Notes under the pieces: model-generated
Told to the model about the DNA's origin: nothing
Seen by the model: only the letters and a program-made list of their open reading frames with translations
The model's database searches: none
Shown here: piece by piece, positions 10,796-21,090 of the stretch
Position numbering within the stretch: the first letter of the stretch is position 1
Layout: each line of letters begins with the position of its first letter
Translations under genes and position numbers: made by a program
Source: Ahaetulla prasina
Taxonomy: Eukaryota; Chordata; Lepidosauria; Squamata; Colubridae
Assembly: GCF_028640845.1 (NCBI RefSeq)
Contig: NC_080541.1
Location: forward strand, 5,206,435 to 5,270,434
DNA: 64,000 nucleotides
Reading direction: 5' to 3'

Positions 10796-11310
10796 TCTAT
10801 TCTATTCATAAATTCTATTCTATTCTATTCTATTCTATTCTATTCTATTCTATTCTATTCTATTCTATACACTGAGAGCATATGCACCAAGACAAATTCT
10901 TTGTGTGTCCAATCACACTTGGCCAATAAAATTCTATTCTATTCTATTCTATTCTATTCTATTCTATTCTATTCTATTCTATTCTATTCTATTCTACTCT
11001 ACTCTACTCTACTCTACTCTACTCTATTCTATTCTGTGTTGTACCCTATGATTCTTGATGAAGGTATCTTTTCTTTTATGTACACTGAGAGCAGATGCAC
11101 CAAGACAAATTCCTTGTGTGTCCAATCACACTTGGCCAATAAAGAATTCTATTCTATTCTATTCTATTCTATTCTATTCTATTCTATTCTATTCTATTCT
11201 AATTTCTTTTATGTACACTGAGAGCATATGCACCAAGACAAATTCCTTGTGTGTCCAATCACACTTGGCCAATAAATTCTATTCTATTCTATTCATAAAT
11301 TCTATTCTAT
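10796..11310 (+). repeat. Tandem LINE-tail plus TTCTA array
   Basis: After the first LINE 3' end, the last 70-100 bp of the same UTR (acactgagagcatatgcacc ... ccaatcacacttggccaata) recurs three times, near 10868, 11041 and 11210, separated by (TTCTA)n runs, some converted to (CTACT)n. This is a composite satellite of LINE tail plus pentanucleotide. Confidence 0.92.
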
Positions 11311-11920
11311 ATAGTTTTATCAAGATTTTAGTCTTGCGCCGGAGTTATGCACAAAACCTCCTGGATGTTCCTTGTGATTTATGATAATGTCTTATCGGTG
11401 CTTATCTGCAGATTATTTCTGGAGGGGAAGGAAAGAAAAATATGAAAATTGTAGGTCCCGAAAGCTAATAATTCCATTTTTCTATCTTTTTTTTTAAAAA
11501 ACCCACTTATGTACTTTTCTCTACAATGGGCAGTTGTGAAGGCATTTTTTTCCCCAGCCTAAAAATGGCTTCAGAAAATTCAAGAGATGACTGCCCTCCA
11601 TGAAAAAACTGCATTTTAATATGTTTATTAGTTTGGGAAAGGAAAATTAGGGAAGGAAACCGAAAATTGCAACGTGAACAAAAATTCACAAAAAAAGAGC
11701 CGAGCGGAATTGCTTTAAGAACCACATACGACTTAACGTGTCAGAACCTTTTTAGTTATTTTTTAAATTCTTTGTTGGAAGTAAAACAGCAATGACATTT
11801 TGATAACGGGTCTTGTTCCTCATCGGGCATATTTGGGAATAATCAGCAGTTTAGAAGGTTAATTTATATAGAAGGCTTTTTTCATTATATATCTAAAAAA
11901 AACAAAACAACCTTACAGGA
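11311..11920. other. Unassigned intronic sequence
   Basis: AT-rich and without a recognisable repeat terminus or exon. Confidence 0.5.
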
Positions 11921-11924
11921 AGTC

Positions 11925-12110
11925 CTCGACATATGCCGACAATTGTGACCAGGGTTTTCACCCTTAAGCAAGACGGTTGGAAAGTGAGTTACGTGCAATT
12001 TTTACACCCTGTTTTACCCTGGTTGTTAAGCAAATGGTTGTGGCCATTAAGTGAATTGTGTGGTTGCAAAAGTGGATTTGTTCCTCCATGAACTTGTTGG
12101 AAGCCACAAT
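11925..12110. mobile_element. Tigger-like element fragment
   Basis: Starts acaggaagtcctcgacat and carries the gttaagcaaatggttgtggc and cattaagtgaattgtg motifs of the family at 9488. The right terminus is missing. Confidence 0.55.
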
Positions 12111-12484
12111 TACCGTGTTTCTCTGAAAACATGACCCACCCCAATAATAAGCCGAACCTTAATTTTCGGGGGGTGGGTGGGGCTAATCTTACCGCTACAC
12201 CGAAAATTAGCCAGGGGATGGGCGTGGCCAGCATGAGTGGCGGCACTGGCGGTGTGTGTGTTTGGGTAACTGTCCAGCAGCAGCTGCAGCCCGCTGGCCT
12301 CTTGGCGCAGTGCAAATATTGATTTTGCCCGGTTTTTTCTGGGCAAAGTGCTTCTGCTTGTTCGGCTGCTTCCCCGAAGCCGGCAGCTCCACAGGAGCTG
12401 CTCTGCTTTTTCCCTTTTTTTGGGAGGCTTGCAGGAAGCTTTTTGGCTCACGGGAGGAAAATGGGGAGGGGGGATTTTGCTTCC

Positions 12485-13010
12485 TGTTGTGTCTCGTTCG
12501 CTTCCCCCGCAGCCGGGCCCGTCTTATCTGCTTCCGAACGCTGAGGAATGTCCTAGCATGCCTCCCGGCCCCAGCCCTGGCTCCATGCCCAGACAGGCCG
12601 AGGAAGAAGAAGTGCCTCCAGCCCACAGCCCTGGCTCCATGCCCAGGCAAACGGAGCAACTAGACCCCTCCCCCTCCCCCACAGCATGTGAGCCTGAGGA
12701 AGGTCAATTACCAACAGCTGGAGACTGGAGTGACCCTTGCTTCAGGAGAATTGATAGGCGGCGTCAACAGAAGGAAGGGAGGGGCAGGCCTGGATAAGTG
12801 CTGAGTCATGGAGCCACACCCCATGGCCTATATAAAGGATCTGCTTTCTGGCATTCTCTGAGTCAGGCAAAGTCTACCTTATATTGCTGAAGTCACTTTC
12901 TGGTCTCCTGACTGCCTTGAGAACTTTGCTAGGACTTTGGCAGAGCTGCAGAGGCACGCCTGATTCGGATTTCCCTGACCCGGCCGTCAGCGGAGGAGTG
13001 GGACACGACA
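12485..13010 (+). mobile_element. Solo LTR, family A (526 bp)
   Basis: TGTTGTGTCTC ... GGGACACGACA. Near-duplicate 5-bp flanks CTTCC (12480-12484) and CTGCC (13011-13015). It contains the family promoter module GTGCTGAGTCATGGAGCC and a TATA box (CCTATATAAAGG) near 12828. No internal retroelement sequence follows. Confidence 0.88.
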
Positions 13011-13060
13011 CTGCCTGTCATCCATTCCTCAAGCTCAGCATCGACTGAGGGAAGGACAGC

Positions 13061-13677
13061 GTTTGTGACCCAGGCCCAAGTGGTTATTACCAGACCCAAT
13101 CTGTCCTAAACAAACATATTTTATTAGAACAGCTGAGAATTACTTCATTCTCATCTTAGTCCAAATTAAGTCCAAAACAGAGTCCTTCAGAAAAAGTCCT
13201 TCGGCCTTATTACAGACCTTTGTCTTCTTTGGCATCCTGCCAAAGGCTTTTCTTGGCAAAGCCCCAGGAACTTCAGAAACAAGAGACAAGAGCTAGAACC
13301 AAATGTAGCAACATTGCTTTCCTACAAAGAGCCCAAGAGCCGTTGCTGCTCTTTTAAGCCTTATGGGAGGAGCCAATCATCTCCTGGCCTTACTCCTGAG
13401 TCGTCCTTTTTGCTTGAGCTGCTCTTGCCTTCTGGCAGCTCTTCGTATGCGTGCACTAGGAACAGGCTCCTCCTGTTCCTCTGCCTCTCTGCTATCTGTC
13501 TCCAGAGGCGCCGGAGTCTGTGCATCGCTCCCAGATGGCCCTGGCCCCATCTCTGCCTCCGACACAGAGCCCTCGTCTGGGCCTTTGCCTGACTCCAGGA
13601 CTGGCCCATTGTCCTCCCCAGCCTCCTCACTGTTCGACTCTTCTACCAGCTCCACAGGCTGCTGGTGGACCACAACA
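13061..13677 (-). mobile_element. Solo LTR, family B (617 bp)
   Basis: Same length as the copy at 2322-2938 and ends ACCACAACA. Flanked by GACAG (13055-13059 and 13678-13682), with one extra base or mutated start at 13060. By coincidence or target preference, the duplication is identical to that at 2317. Confidence 0.85.
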
Positions 13678-13866
13678 GACAGGAAGCAAAATCCCCCTCC
13701 CCATTTTCCTCCCATTCACCAAAAACCCTCCATTCCAAATGTTGAAGGTTCAGAATCGAGGCAACGGTGCATCCACGGCATGTCCAGCTCACCAAATCTG
13801 GCTTGTTGCATCTTCAAAAAAGTAAGACCGCCTCGAAAATAAGCCCAAATGTTTATTTTTCAAGTC

Positions 13867-14211
13867 TAAAACATCACAAGAGTGCCGGTCAGCTGGCTGG
13901 TGCGCGTGGGAGTGGTGGAACCTGGAGGAGCAGCCTTCTGTCACACATGCACAGGCCGGCACCCAACCTTCCGGGTTGATGTTGCGTGCATGCGTGATGG
14001 CCAGCTATTTGTTGGGCGTGCTTCCATGTCGGTATCCAGGTGTTCAGGTGCCGGTTTGCGCATGCATGATGGACCGACGCTCTTCCGGGTATCAGCACTC
14101 CCACACGTGTGAAGGCCAGTAGGGCCGCGCATACCTTGCGGGATGGTTTTGTGTGCCACTTCCGGCAGCAGGCCAGCAAGCGGGGATGTCAAAGGTTCGT
14201 CATCACTGTCC
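13867..14211. mobile_element. Probable hAT-like remnant
   Basis: GC-rich with many CpG and short TGCGCATGC-type motifs. It ends GGTTCGTCATCACTG, close to the GGTTCGCCATCACTG terminus of a hAT family in this window. The left terminus and target duplication were not found. Confidence 0.4.
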
Positions 14212-14257
14212 TAGGTGATCTCTAAGCTTGCTTGTTTTTTTACATATGTTTCATTAC

Positions 14258-14877
14258 CAAATAGAACAGAATAGTATAGAATTCTTTATTGGCCAAGTGT
14301 TATTAGGCACACAAGGAATTTGTCTTTGGTGCATATGCTCTCTCAGTGTACATAAAAGAAATAGAATAGAATAGAATAGAATAGAATAGAATAGAATAGA
14401 ATAGAATAGAACAGAACAGAACAGAACAGAACAGAACAGAACAGAATAATTTATTGACCAAGTGTGATTAGGCACACAAGGAATTTGTCTTGGTTCAAAG
14501 GCTCTCAGTGTACATAAAAAAATAGAATAGAATAGAATAGAATAGAATAGAATAGAATAGAATAGAATAGAATAGAATAGAATTCTTTATTGGCCAAGTG
14601 TGATTGGACACACAAGGAATTTGTCTTGGTGCATATGCTCTCTCAGTGTACATAAAAGAAATAGAATAGAATAGAATAGAATAGAATAGAATAGAATAGA
14701 ATAGAATAGAATAGAATAGAATAGAATAATTTATTGGCCAAGTGTGATTAGGCACACAAGGAATTTGTCTTGGTGCATAGGCTCTCAGTGTACATAAAAG
14801 AAATAGAATAGAATAGAATAGAATAGAATAGAATAGAATAGAATAGAATAGAATAGAATAGAATAGAATTCTTCATT
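14258..14877 (-). repeat. Tandem LINE-tail plus AATAG composite satellite
   Basis: The LINE 3' tail (tggccaagtgtgatt ... gtgtacataaaagaa) recurs at about 14291, 14456, 14592, 14736 and 14878 (the last belongs to the long LINE), at spacings of 165, 136, 144 and 142 bp. Each is separated by an (AATAG)n or (AACAG)n run. The units differ by a few bases (for example gattaggcac versus gattggacac). Confidence 0.93.
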
Positions 14878-15905
14878 GGCCAAGTGTGATTGGACACACA
14901 AGGAATTTGTCTTGGTGCATATGCTCTCATTTACATAAAAAGACAAGATACCTTCATCAAGAATTCTAAGGCACAACACTTAATGATAGTCATAGGGTAC
15001 AAACAAGCAATCAGGAAACTTTATCAATATAAATTGTAAGTATACAAGCAAAAAGTTACAGTCATAAGTGGAAGGTGATGGGTGATGGGAACGATGAGAA
15101 GATTAATAGTAGTGCAGACTTAGTAACTAGTTTGACAGTGTTGAGGGAATTATTTGTTTAGCAGAGTGATGGCCTTCGGGAAAAAACTGTTCTTGTGTCT
15201 AGTTGTTCTGGTGTGCAGTGCTCTGTAGTGTCGTTTTGAGGGTAGGAGTTGAAACAGTTCATGTCCTGGATGCGAGGGGTCTGTAAATATTTTCACAGCC
15301 CTCTTCTTCATTCGTGCAATATACAGGTCCTCAATGGAAGGAAGGTTGGTAGCCATTGTTTTTTCTGCAATTCTAATTATCCTCTGAAGTCTCTGTCTTT
15401 CTTGTTGGGTTGCAGAAGCATTCACAAGTTCTAGTGGCAAGCTGTTCCACTGGTTAATTGTCCTCACTGCTAGTAAGTTTTTCCTCAATTCCAGGTTGCT
15501 ACTCTTCTTGATTAGTTTCCTTCCGTTGTTTAGTATTGTGACAGGTGGAAGTATGGAACGGTTTCTCCTAAAGTCTACCACCATTTCTACGGTTTTGAGT
15601 GTGTTCAGTTCCAGATTGTTTTGGTTGCACCACAAGGCTAGTCGTTCGACCTCTCGTCTATATGCGGGTTCCTCATTGTCTTGAATGAGACCAATCACTG
15701 TTGTGTCATCTGCGAACTTCAGTAGCTTAACAGATGGATCGTTGGAGATGCAGTCATTGGTATACAGAGAGAAGAGAAGTGGGGAGAGCACACAGCCTTG
15801 GGGGGCCCCTGTGCTAATTGTACAGGTATTTGATGTGATCTTGCTTAGCTTCACCTGCTGCTTCCTGTTTGTTAGGAAGCTTGTGATCCACTTACAAGTC
15901 TGTAA
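14878..15905 (-). mobile_element. AATAG-tailed LINE with open RT frame, 5'-truncated
   Basis: About 1.0 kb of the same LINE family as 4086-5397. It includes a 3' UTR with an AATAG tail at the left and the RT C-terminal half at the right. The 5' break is at about 15905, followed by (ATATT)n. A segment of about 110 bp inside the ORF is foreign (CR1-like). Confidence 0.88.
15150..15854 (-). pseudogene. LINE RT C-terminal frame with CR1-derived insert, 234 codons
   Basis: The frame runs from the RT palm (STGAPQGCVLSPLLFSLYT, FADDTTVIGLI with the FADD box) through LELNTLKTVEMVVDFRR. It then switches to KKSSNLELRKNLLAVRTI and QWNSLPLELVNA, a CR1 protein motif, and returns to the family's C-terminus (QRLQRIIRIAEKTM, LPSKRHYRALHTRT, SFFPKAITLLN). 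The foreign segment is about 15418-15527. The frame stays open through both junctions. The N-terminal half, including the endonuclease, is absent. Confidence 0.85.
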
Positions 15906-16610
15906 TATATATATTATATATTATATTATATTATATTATATCATATATATATAAACTATATGCTTTAGCAGGTTGTGCAAAACTAGGCCATCTCTTTGGC
16001 CTGCAGCACAACCACTGTGGAAAAGTTTGTGAGGCAGAGGAACTGACACCACAACGGAAGGGTGTTGCTGGGTGTCATGTTGTTGGGTGCTTAAATTGTG
16101 TCTCCTTCCATCAAAACAACTCTCCGGGAGGTGAATTTTCAAACCCATTTGTAACCCGGTTTGTGGGGCGATTTAGGAAACCTTTATGCCTCCATAAGAA
16201 ACTTGTTTTCCGAGCTACGCGTATGAGGAAATGGACAATGGATGTGAGCACAGAGGAGCTTTTATCCACCGAGAGAAAATATTGGGGAAAGAAAGCTAGA
16301 AAGGCCAAAGCGCGAAAGGAACTGAATTCTGCAGGGATAAATTGAAAGGCACAAAAGGAAAAAAATAATAATCTTTTGTTGGCTACATCAGTGGTTAAAA
16401 AAAAAAAGAGAGAGAGAGAGAGATCAAGATTGTCCTGATGCTTGCAGAAGACGGTAAGATAGCCAATACAGGTTCTCGACCTCTTCTTTGCTTCGGCCTC
16501 CTTTCAAAACAGACCTGAAAAATTGACAGAAGGAAGAAGCGGTAATCCATAAAAAGTCCAGGAAAGATTGAAGGGTGCCTGCTTGCCATGAATTTACTTG
16601 CCATGAATTT
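15906..16610. other. Unassigned sequence with AT and GA runs
   Basis: Includes (ATATT)n at 15906-15955 and (GA)n at 16408-16421. No exon or repeat terminus recognised in the rest. Confidence 0.45.
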
Positions 16611-16660
16611 ACTAGTGTTCCAATATCTCAGGGGCTGCCACAAAGAAGAGGGAGTCAAAC
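16611..16660 (+). mobile_element. CR1 fragment, left flank of hAT insertion
   Basis: Reads gttccaatatctcaggggct and caaagaagagggagtcaaac; the same CR1 resumes after the hAT at 18627 (tattc) and 19344 (tctccaaagcacctgagg). Confidence 0.85.
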
Positions 16661-16807
16661 CAGGGGTGAAATCTAATTTCTTTTGCTACCAGTCCTGTGG
16701 GCGTGGCCTGGTGGGCGTGGCCTGGTGGTCATGTGACGTGGTGGGTGTGGTCAACTTGTAAAATGTGATGAAACTTGCTTAGCAACCAAAATTTGGGGCA
16801 CAATTGT

Positions 16808-16961
16808 GGTCCTTCCTTCCTTCCTTCCTTCCTTCCTTCCTTTCGTTCCCTCACTTCCTTCCTTCCCTCCCTTCCATTTCCTTCCTCCCACCCTTTCTTC
16901 CATTCTCTCCCTTCCTATTTTCTTCCTTCCTTCCTTCCTTCCTTCCTTCCTTCCTTCTTCC

Positions 16962-17045
<84 letters not shown>

Positions 17046-17160
17046 CTCTCTCTTTCCCTTCCTCTTTCCTTCTCTTTTTCTCTCTCCCTTCCTCTTTCCT
17101 TCTCTTTCTGTCTGTTTCTCACTCTCTCACACACACGCAAACACACACACACACACACAA
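16808..17160 (+). repeat. CT-rich microsatellite (TTCC)n,(TTTC)n,(TC)n,(CA)n
   Basis: Ordered runs of TTCC, TTTC, TC and finally CA repeats. The segment ccatttccttcctcccaccc is nearly the same as at 287-310 in the first block of the window, so the two blocks are related copies. Confidence 0.93.
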
Positions 17161-17340
17161 CCTGGTCTAAACAGAGCCCTTCCCGGGGAGTTTTCCTGCC
17201 GGGACGCTCCTGGCAGCAGCAACAGTGGCAGCGCGGCAGCAGCAGAGCTTGCCTGGGCTCCCCCCCCGAATCCCAGAACTGCGCTGCGCCAGGGAGTTCT
17301 CCCACATAGATGCCCCCGGCAGGAGCAGCAGCTGCAGAGC

Positions 17341-17605
17341 TTTTTTTATTATTATTTTTTGCATTTATATCCCGCCCTTCTCCGAAGACTCAGGGCGGCT
17401 TACACTATGTCAAGCAATAATCTTCATCCATTTGTATATTATATACAAAGTCAACTTTATTGCCCCCAACAATCTGGGTCCTCATTTTACCTACCTTATA
17501 AAGGATGGAAGGCTGAGTCAACCTTGGGCCTGGTGGGGCTTGAACCTGCAGTAATTGCAAGCAGCTGCTGTTAATAACAGACTGTTTTAACAATCTGAGC
17601 CACCT
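17341..17605 (-). mobile_element. tRNA-headed SINE
   Basis: Minus-strand SINE with the TGGCTCAGATTGTTAAAAC head, GGTTCAAGCCCCACC B-box and the CGCCCTGAGTCTTCGGAGAA tail, then gggatataaatgcaaaaa. Nested inside the hAT. Confidence 0.9.
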
Positions 17606-17821
17606 GCTTGCCTGGGCTCGCTCCCCCCCCCATCCCAGAACTGCGCTGCACCGTGGAGTTTTCCTGTGCAGCCACGGTGCCAATGGTGGCAGCAGCGGCA
17701 GAGCACACCCTGCCCTTCAGGGACCCGAAGGTGGGTTGCTTGGCCCAGAAGCGGCGCGTTCTCCATCATGGGCTGGATGCGGGGTGGGAGGGGAAGCCAA
17801 GTGGACAGCAGTCAGCTAAAG

Positions 17822-18285
17822 TGTCGTGTCCCACTCCTCCGCTGACGGCCGAGTCAGGGAAATCCGAATCAGGCGTGCCTCTGCAGCTCTGCCCAAAGTC
17901 CTAGCAAAGTCCTCAGAGCAGGCAGGAGACCAGTAAGTGACTTCAGCAAGATAAGTTCGACTTTGCCTGACTCAGAGACTGCCAGAAAGCAGATCCTTTA
18001 TATAGGCCATGGGGTGTGGCTCCATGACTCAGCACTCATTAAGGCCTGCCCCTCCCTTCCTTCTGTTGCCTCCGCCTATCCAATCTTCTGATGCGAGGGT
18101 CATTCCAATCAGCTGTTGGTAATAAACCCTCCTCAGGCTCACATGCTGTGGAGGAGGGGGAGGGGTCTAGCTGCTCCATTTGCCTGGGCATGGAGTCAGG
18201 GCTGGGGCAGGGAGGCATACATTCCTCCGTGTTCGGGAGCAGATAAGAAGGCCCCGGCTGCTCTGAGGGCGGTCAAGACACAACA
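17822..18285 (-). mobile_element. Solo LTR, family A (464 bp)
   Basis: TGTCGTGTCCCACTCC ... AGACACAACA, with flanks TAAAG (17817-17821) and CAAAG (18286-18290), 4 of 5 matching. Shorter than the 526-bp copies because of internal deletions. TATA module at 17998 on the minus strand. Confidence 0.87.
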
Positions 18286-18638
18286 CAAAGGGTCCGCAGA
18301 AGCCAAACGCAAAAGTCAAGCACACCACACCCAAAAGGCAAGCGAGCCTTGCAGGTCCCCCGCTGAGGTTGACCACAGTGGGTCTCCCTCCCCACCCCAA
18401 CTGCCAGCATTGGCTTACTTTATAGATCCTCTCCCTGCAGCCATGCTTTCTTCGGTTTCTGCCTTCCACGTGGCCTTCCGCTTGTCTGCCTTCACTCATG
18501 GCTGCGGGCCGCAGATTGGTTGGGAGGTGTGGCCAGCTAGAGATTTGCTACCGGCTCTCCGAACCAGCCCCAATCTCCACTACCTACTCGGCCGATCCGG
18601 TCCGATCCGGTAGCATTTCACCCCTGAGTCAAACTATT

Positions 18639-18640
<2 letters not shown>

Positions 18641-18727
<87 letters not shown>
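18641..18727. repeat. (AAT)n microsatellite
   Basis: About 29 uninterrupted AAT units directly followed by AATAG units. A matching (AAT)n run lies at 19263-19345, on the far side of the LINE fragment. Confidence 0.95.
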
Positions 18728-19221
18728 GAATAGAATAGAATAGAATAGAATAGAATAGAATAGAATTTTTATTGGCCAAGTGTGATTGGACACACAAGGA
18801 ATTTGTCTTGGTGCATATGCTCTCAGTGTACATAAAAGAAAAGATACGTTCATCAAGGTACAACATTTACAACACAATTGATGGTCAATATATCAATATA
18901 AATCATAAGGATTGCCAGCAACAAGTTATAGTCATACAGTCATAAGTGGAAAGAGATTGGTGATGGGAACGATGAGACGATTAATAGTAGTGCAGATTCA
19001 GTAAATAGTCTGACAGTGTTGATGGAATTATTTGTTTAGCAGAGTGATGGCCTTGAGGAAAAACTGTTCTTGTGTCTAGTTGTTCTGGTGTGCAGTGCTC
19101 TATAGCGTCGTTTTGAGGGTAGGAGTTGAAACAGTTTATGTCCAGGATGCGAGGGATCTGCAAATATTTTCACGGCCCTCTTCTTGATTCGTGCAGTATA
19201 CAGGTCCTCAATGGAAGGCAG
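18728..19221 (-). mobile_element. AATAG-tailed LINE 3' fragment flanked by long direct repeats
   Basis: AATAG tail, 3' UTR and end of ORF of the same family. It is bounded left and right by a shared sequence (gatccggtagcatttcacc, gagtcaaactattca, then AAT repeats) of more than 100 bp. Confidence 0.88.
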
Positions 19222-19261
19222 GTCCGATCCGGTAGCATTTCACCTCTGAGTCAAACTATTC

Positions 19262-19345
<84 letters not shown>
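19222..19345. repeat. Direct repeat of the hAT end plus (AAT)n
   Basis: The first 40-odd bases repeat 18600-18640 (ggtccgatccggtagcattt, cctctgagtcaaactattca) and are followed by a similar (AAT)n run. It is either a very long target duplication or a local duplication around the LINE. Confidence 0.85.
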
Positions 19346-19346
<1 letters not shown>

Positions 19347-19585
19347 TTCTCCAAAGCACCTGAGGGTAGAACTGATCAAGGAAAGAAGCAACTTAGAACT
19401 AAAGAGAAATTTCCGGACAGTTAGAATAATTAATCAGTGGAACAACTTGTCTGCAAAAGTTGTGAATGCTCCAACACTGGAAATTTTTAAGAAAATGTTG
19501 GATAGCCATTTGTCTGAAATAGTGTAGGGTTTCCTGCCTGGGCAGGGGGTTGGACTAGAAGACCTCCAAGGTCCAACTCTGATTT
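19346..19585 (+). mobile_element. CR1 LINE 3' end
   Basis: Right half of the CR1 split at 16660: tctccaaagcacctgaggg, gaaagaagcaacttagaac, ttcctgcctgggcagggggt, gacctccaaggtccaactct. Followed by (TTA)n. Confidence 0.88.
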
Positions 19586-19655
19586 TATTATTATTATTAT
19601 TATTTACTTACTTACTTTCATTTATTTTATTATTTTCTTTCTTTGTTTATTTATT

Positions 19656-20165
19656 AGAATAGCATAAGAACAGAGTTGGAAGGGACCTTGGAGGTCTTCT
19701 AGTCCAACCCACTGCTCATGTAGGAGATGTATACCATTTCAGACAAATGGTTGTCTAGTCTCTTCTTAAAAATGTCCAGCAATGAAACACCCACAGTTTC
19801 TGAAGGTAACTTCTGTTCCAATAGTTGATTGCTGTCACTGTCAGAAAATTGTTCCTTATTGAATCTCTCCTTGATAAGTTTCCATCCATTATTCCTTGTC
19901 TGACCTTCAGGTGCTTTGGGAAATAGCTTGACCCCCTTCTATCTGTGGCAGCCCCTCAAATATTGGAAGATGCTCTCCTGTCTCCCCTGGTCCTTCTCTT
20001 CCCTAGACTAGCCAGGTCCAGTTCCTGCAACCGTTCTTCATATGTTTTAGCCTCCAGTCCCCTCATCATCTTAGTTGCTCTTCTCTGCACTCTTTCTAAA
20101 GTCTCAACTTGTAGTGACCAAAACTGGATGCAGAGTTCCGGGTGGCATCTTACTATGGTTTTTAT
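19656..20165 (-). mobile_element. CR1 LINE 3' part
   Basis: A longer minus-strand CR1: acagagttggaagggacctt through ggtgctttgggaaatagctt, gtcccctcatcatcttagtt and aaactggatgcagagttccg, covering about 500 bp of the 3' coding end and UTR. Confidence 0.9.
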
Positions 20166-20305
20166 GAAGCAGCACTCACAAACTTGAATTTGAGATTGTG
20201 GAAGCTGATCAGAAACCGCTATTGTCATGATCCACATGTGAGCATCTGGGTTTGATGCAGTCCACCATTCTTCATTGTGTGTCTCATTTAGCAATGTTGT
20301 TGCTG

Positions 20306-21090
20306 AGTAGAATAAAATACAGTAGAATAGAATAGAATGTGAGTAGAGTAGAGTAGAGTAGGTAGAACAGAATGAGATAGAATAGAATAGAATAGAATAG
20401 AATGAGATAGAATAGAATGAGATAGAATAGAATAGGAGTTAAATAGAGAGTAGAATAGAATAGAATAGAATAGAATAGAATAGAATAGAATAGAATAGAA
20501 TAGAATATAGATTAGAATAAAATAAAATAGAGTAGAGTAGAATGTAGAGTAGAGTAGAGTAGAATAGAATAGAATAGAATAGAATAGAGATTAGAATAAA
20601 ATAGAGTAGAATAGAATGTAGAGTAGAGTAGAATAGAATAGAATAGAATAGAATAGAATAGAGATTAGAATAAAATAGAGTAGAATAGAATGTAGAGTAG
20701 GGTAGGGTAGAGTAGAGAGAGTAGAGTAGAGTAGAATTAGAATAGACTAGAATAGAAGGAAGAGTAGAGTAGAGTAGAAAAGAATGAATTAGGAATAGAA
20801 TAGAATAGAATAGAATAGAATAGAATAGAATAGAATGTAGATAGGGTAGAGTAGAGTAGAGTAGAGTAGAATAGAATAGAGTAGAATAGAGTAGAATAGA
20901 GTAGAATAGAATAGAATAGAACAGAATACAATGTATAGTAGAGTAGAGTAGAGTAGAATAGAATAGAATAGAATAGAATAGAATAGAATAGAATAGAATA
21001 GAATAGAATAGAAGTTGAATAGAGTAGAGTAGAATAGAATAGAACAGAACAGAACAGAACAGAACAGAACAGAACAGAATAGAATAGAAT
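20306..21090. repeat. Pentanucleotide array, copy 1 (AATAG/AGTAG/AACAG)
   Basis: Blocks of (AATAG)n, (AGTAG)n and (AACAG)n with short markers such as aatgtagagtag and gaagttgaat. It is the left part of the unit that was duplicated downstream. Confidence 0.93.

Larger units (their letters stand above)
12113..13860. mobile_element. Hairpin DNA element broken by two solo LTRs
   Basis: Left terminus gtgtttctctgaaaacatga and right part cctcgaaaataagccc resemble the GTTTCCCCGAAAATAAGAC-type elements seen again at 41565. Inner arms form an inverted repeat: 12451-12484 (aaaatggggagg, then gattttgcttcc) pairs with 13682-13714. Removing LTR A (12485-13010) and LTR B (13061-13677) leaves a near-perfect hairpin with a short loop. 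Confidence 0.6.
16661..18626. mobile_element. hAT element, 1,966 bp, with nested insertions
   Basis: Left end CAGGGGTGAAATC and right end GCATTTCACCCCTG are inverted repeats, flanked by a perfect 8-bp duplication AGTCAAAC (16653-16660 and 18627-18634). It contains GTGGGCGTGGCCTGGT repeats, a CT-rich microsatellite, a SINE (17341-17605) between two GC-rich tandem copies (aatcccagaactgcgctgcg motif near 17270 and 17633), and a family A solo LTR (17822-18285). No transposase frame was seen. Confidence 0.92.

Noticed and set aside
14258..14940. Regularly spaced repeats resembling a CRISPR array
   Set aside because: The repeats are LINE 3' tails and the spacers are AATAG microsatellite, in a vertebrate genome.
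18617..18877. Poly-Tyr/poly-Leu open frames
   Set aside because: Translations of (AAT)n and AATAG microsatellites.
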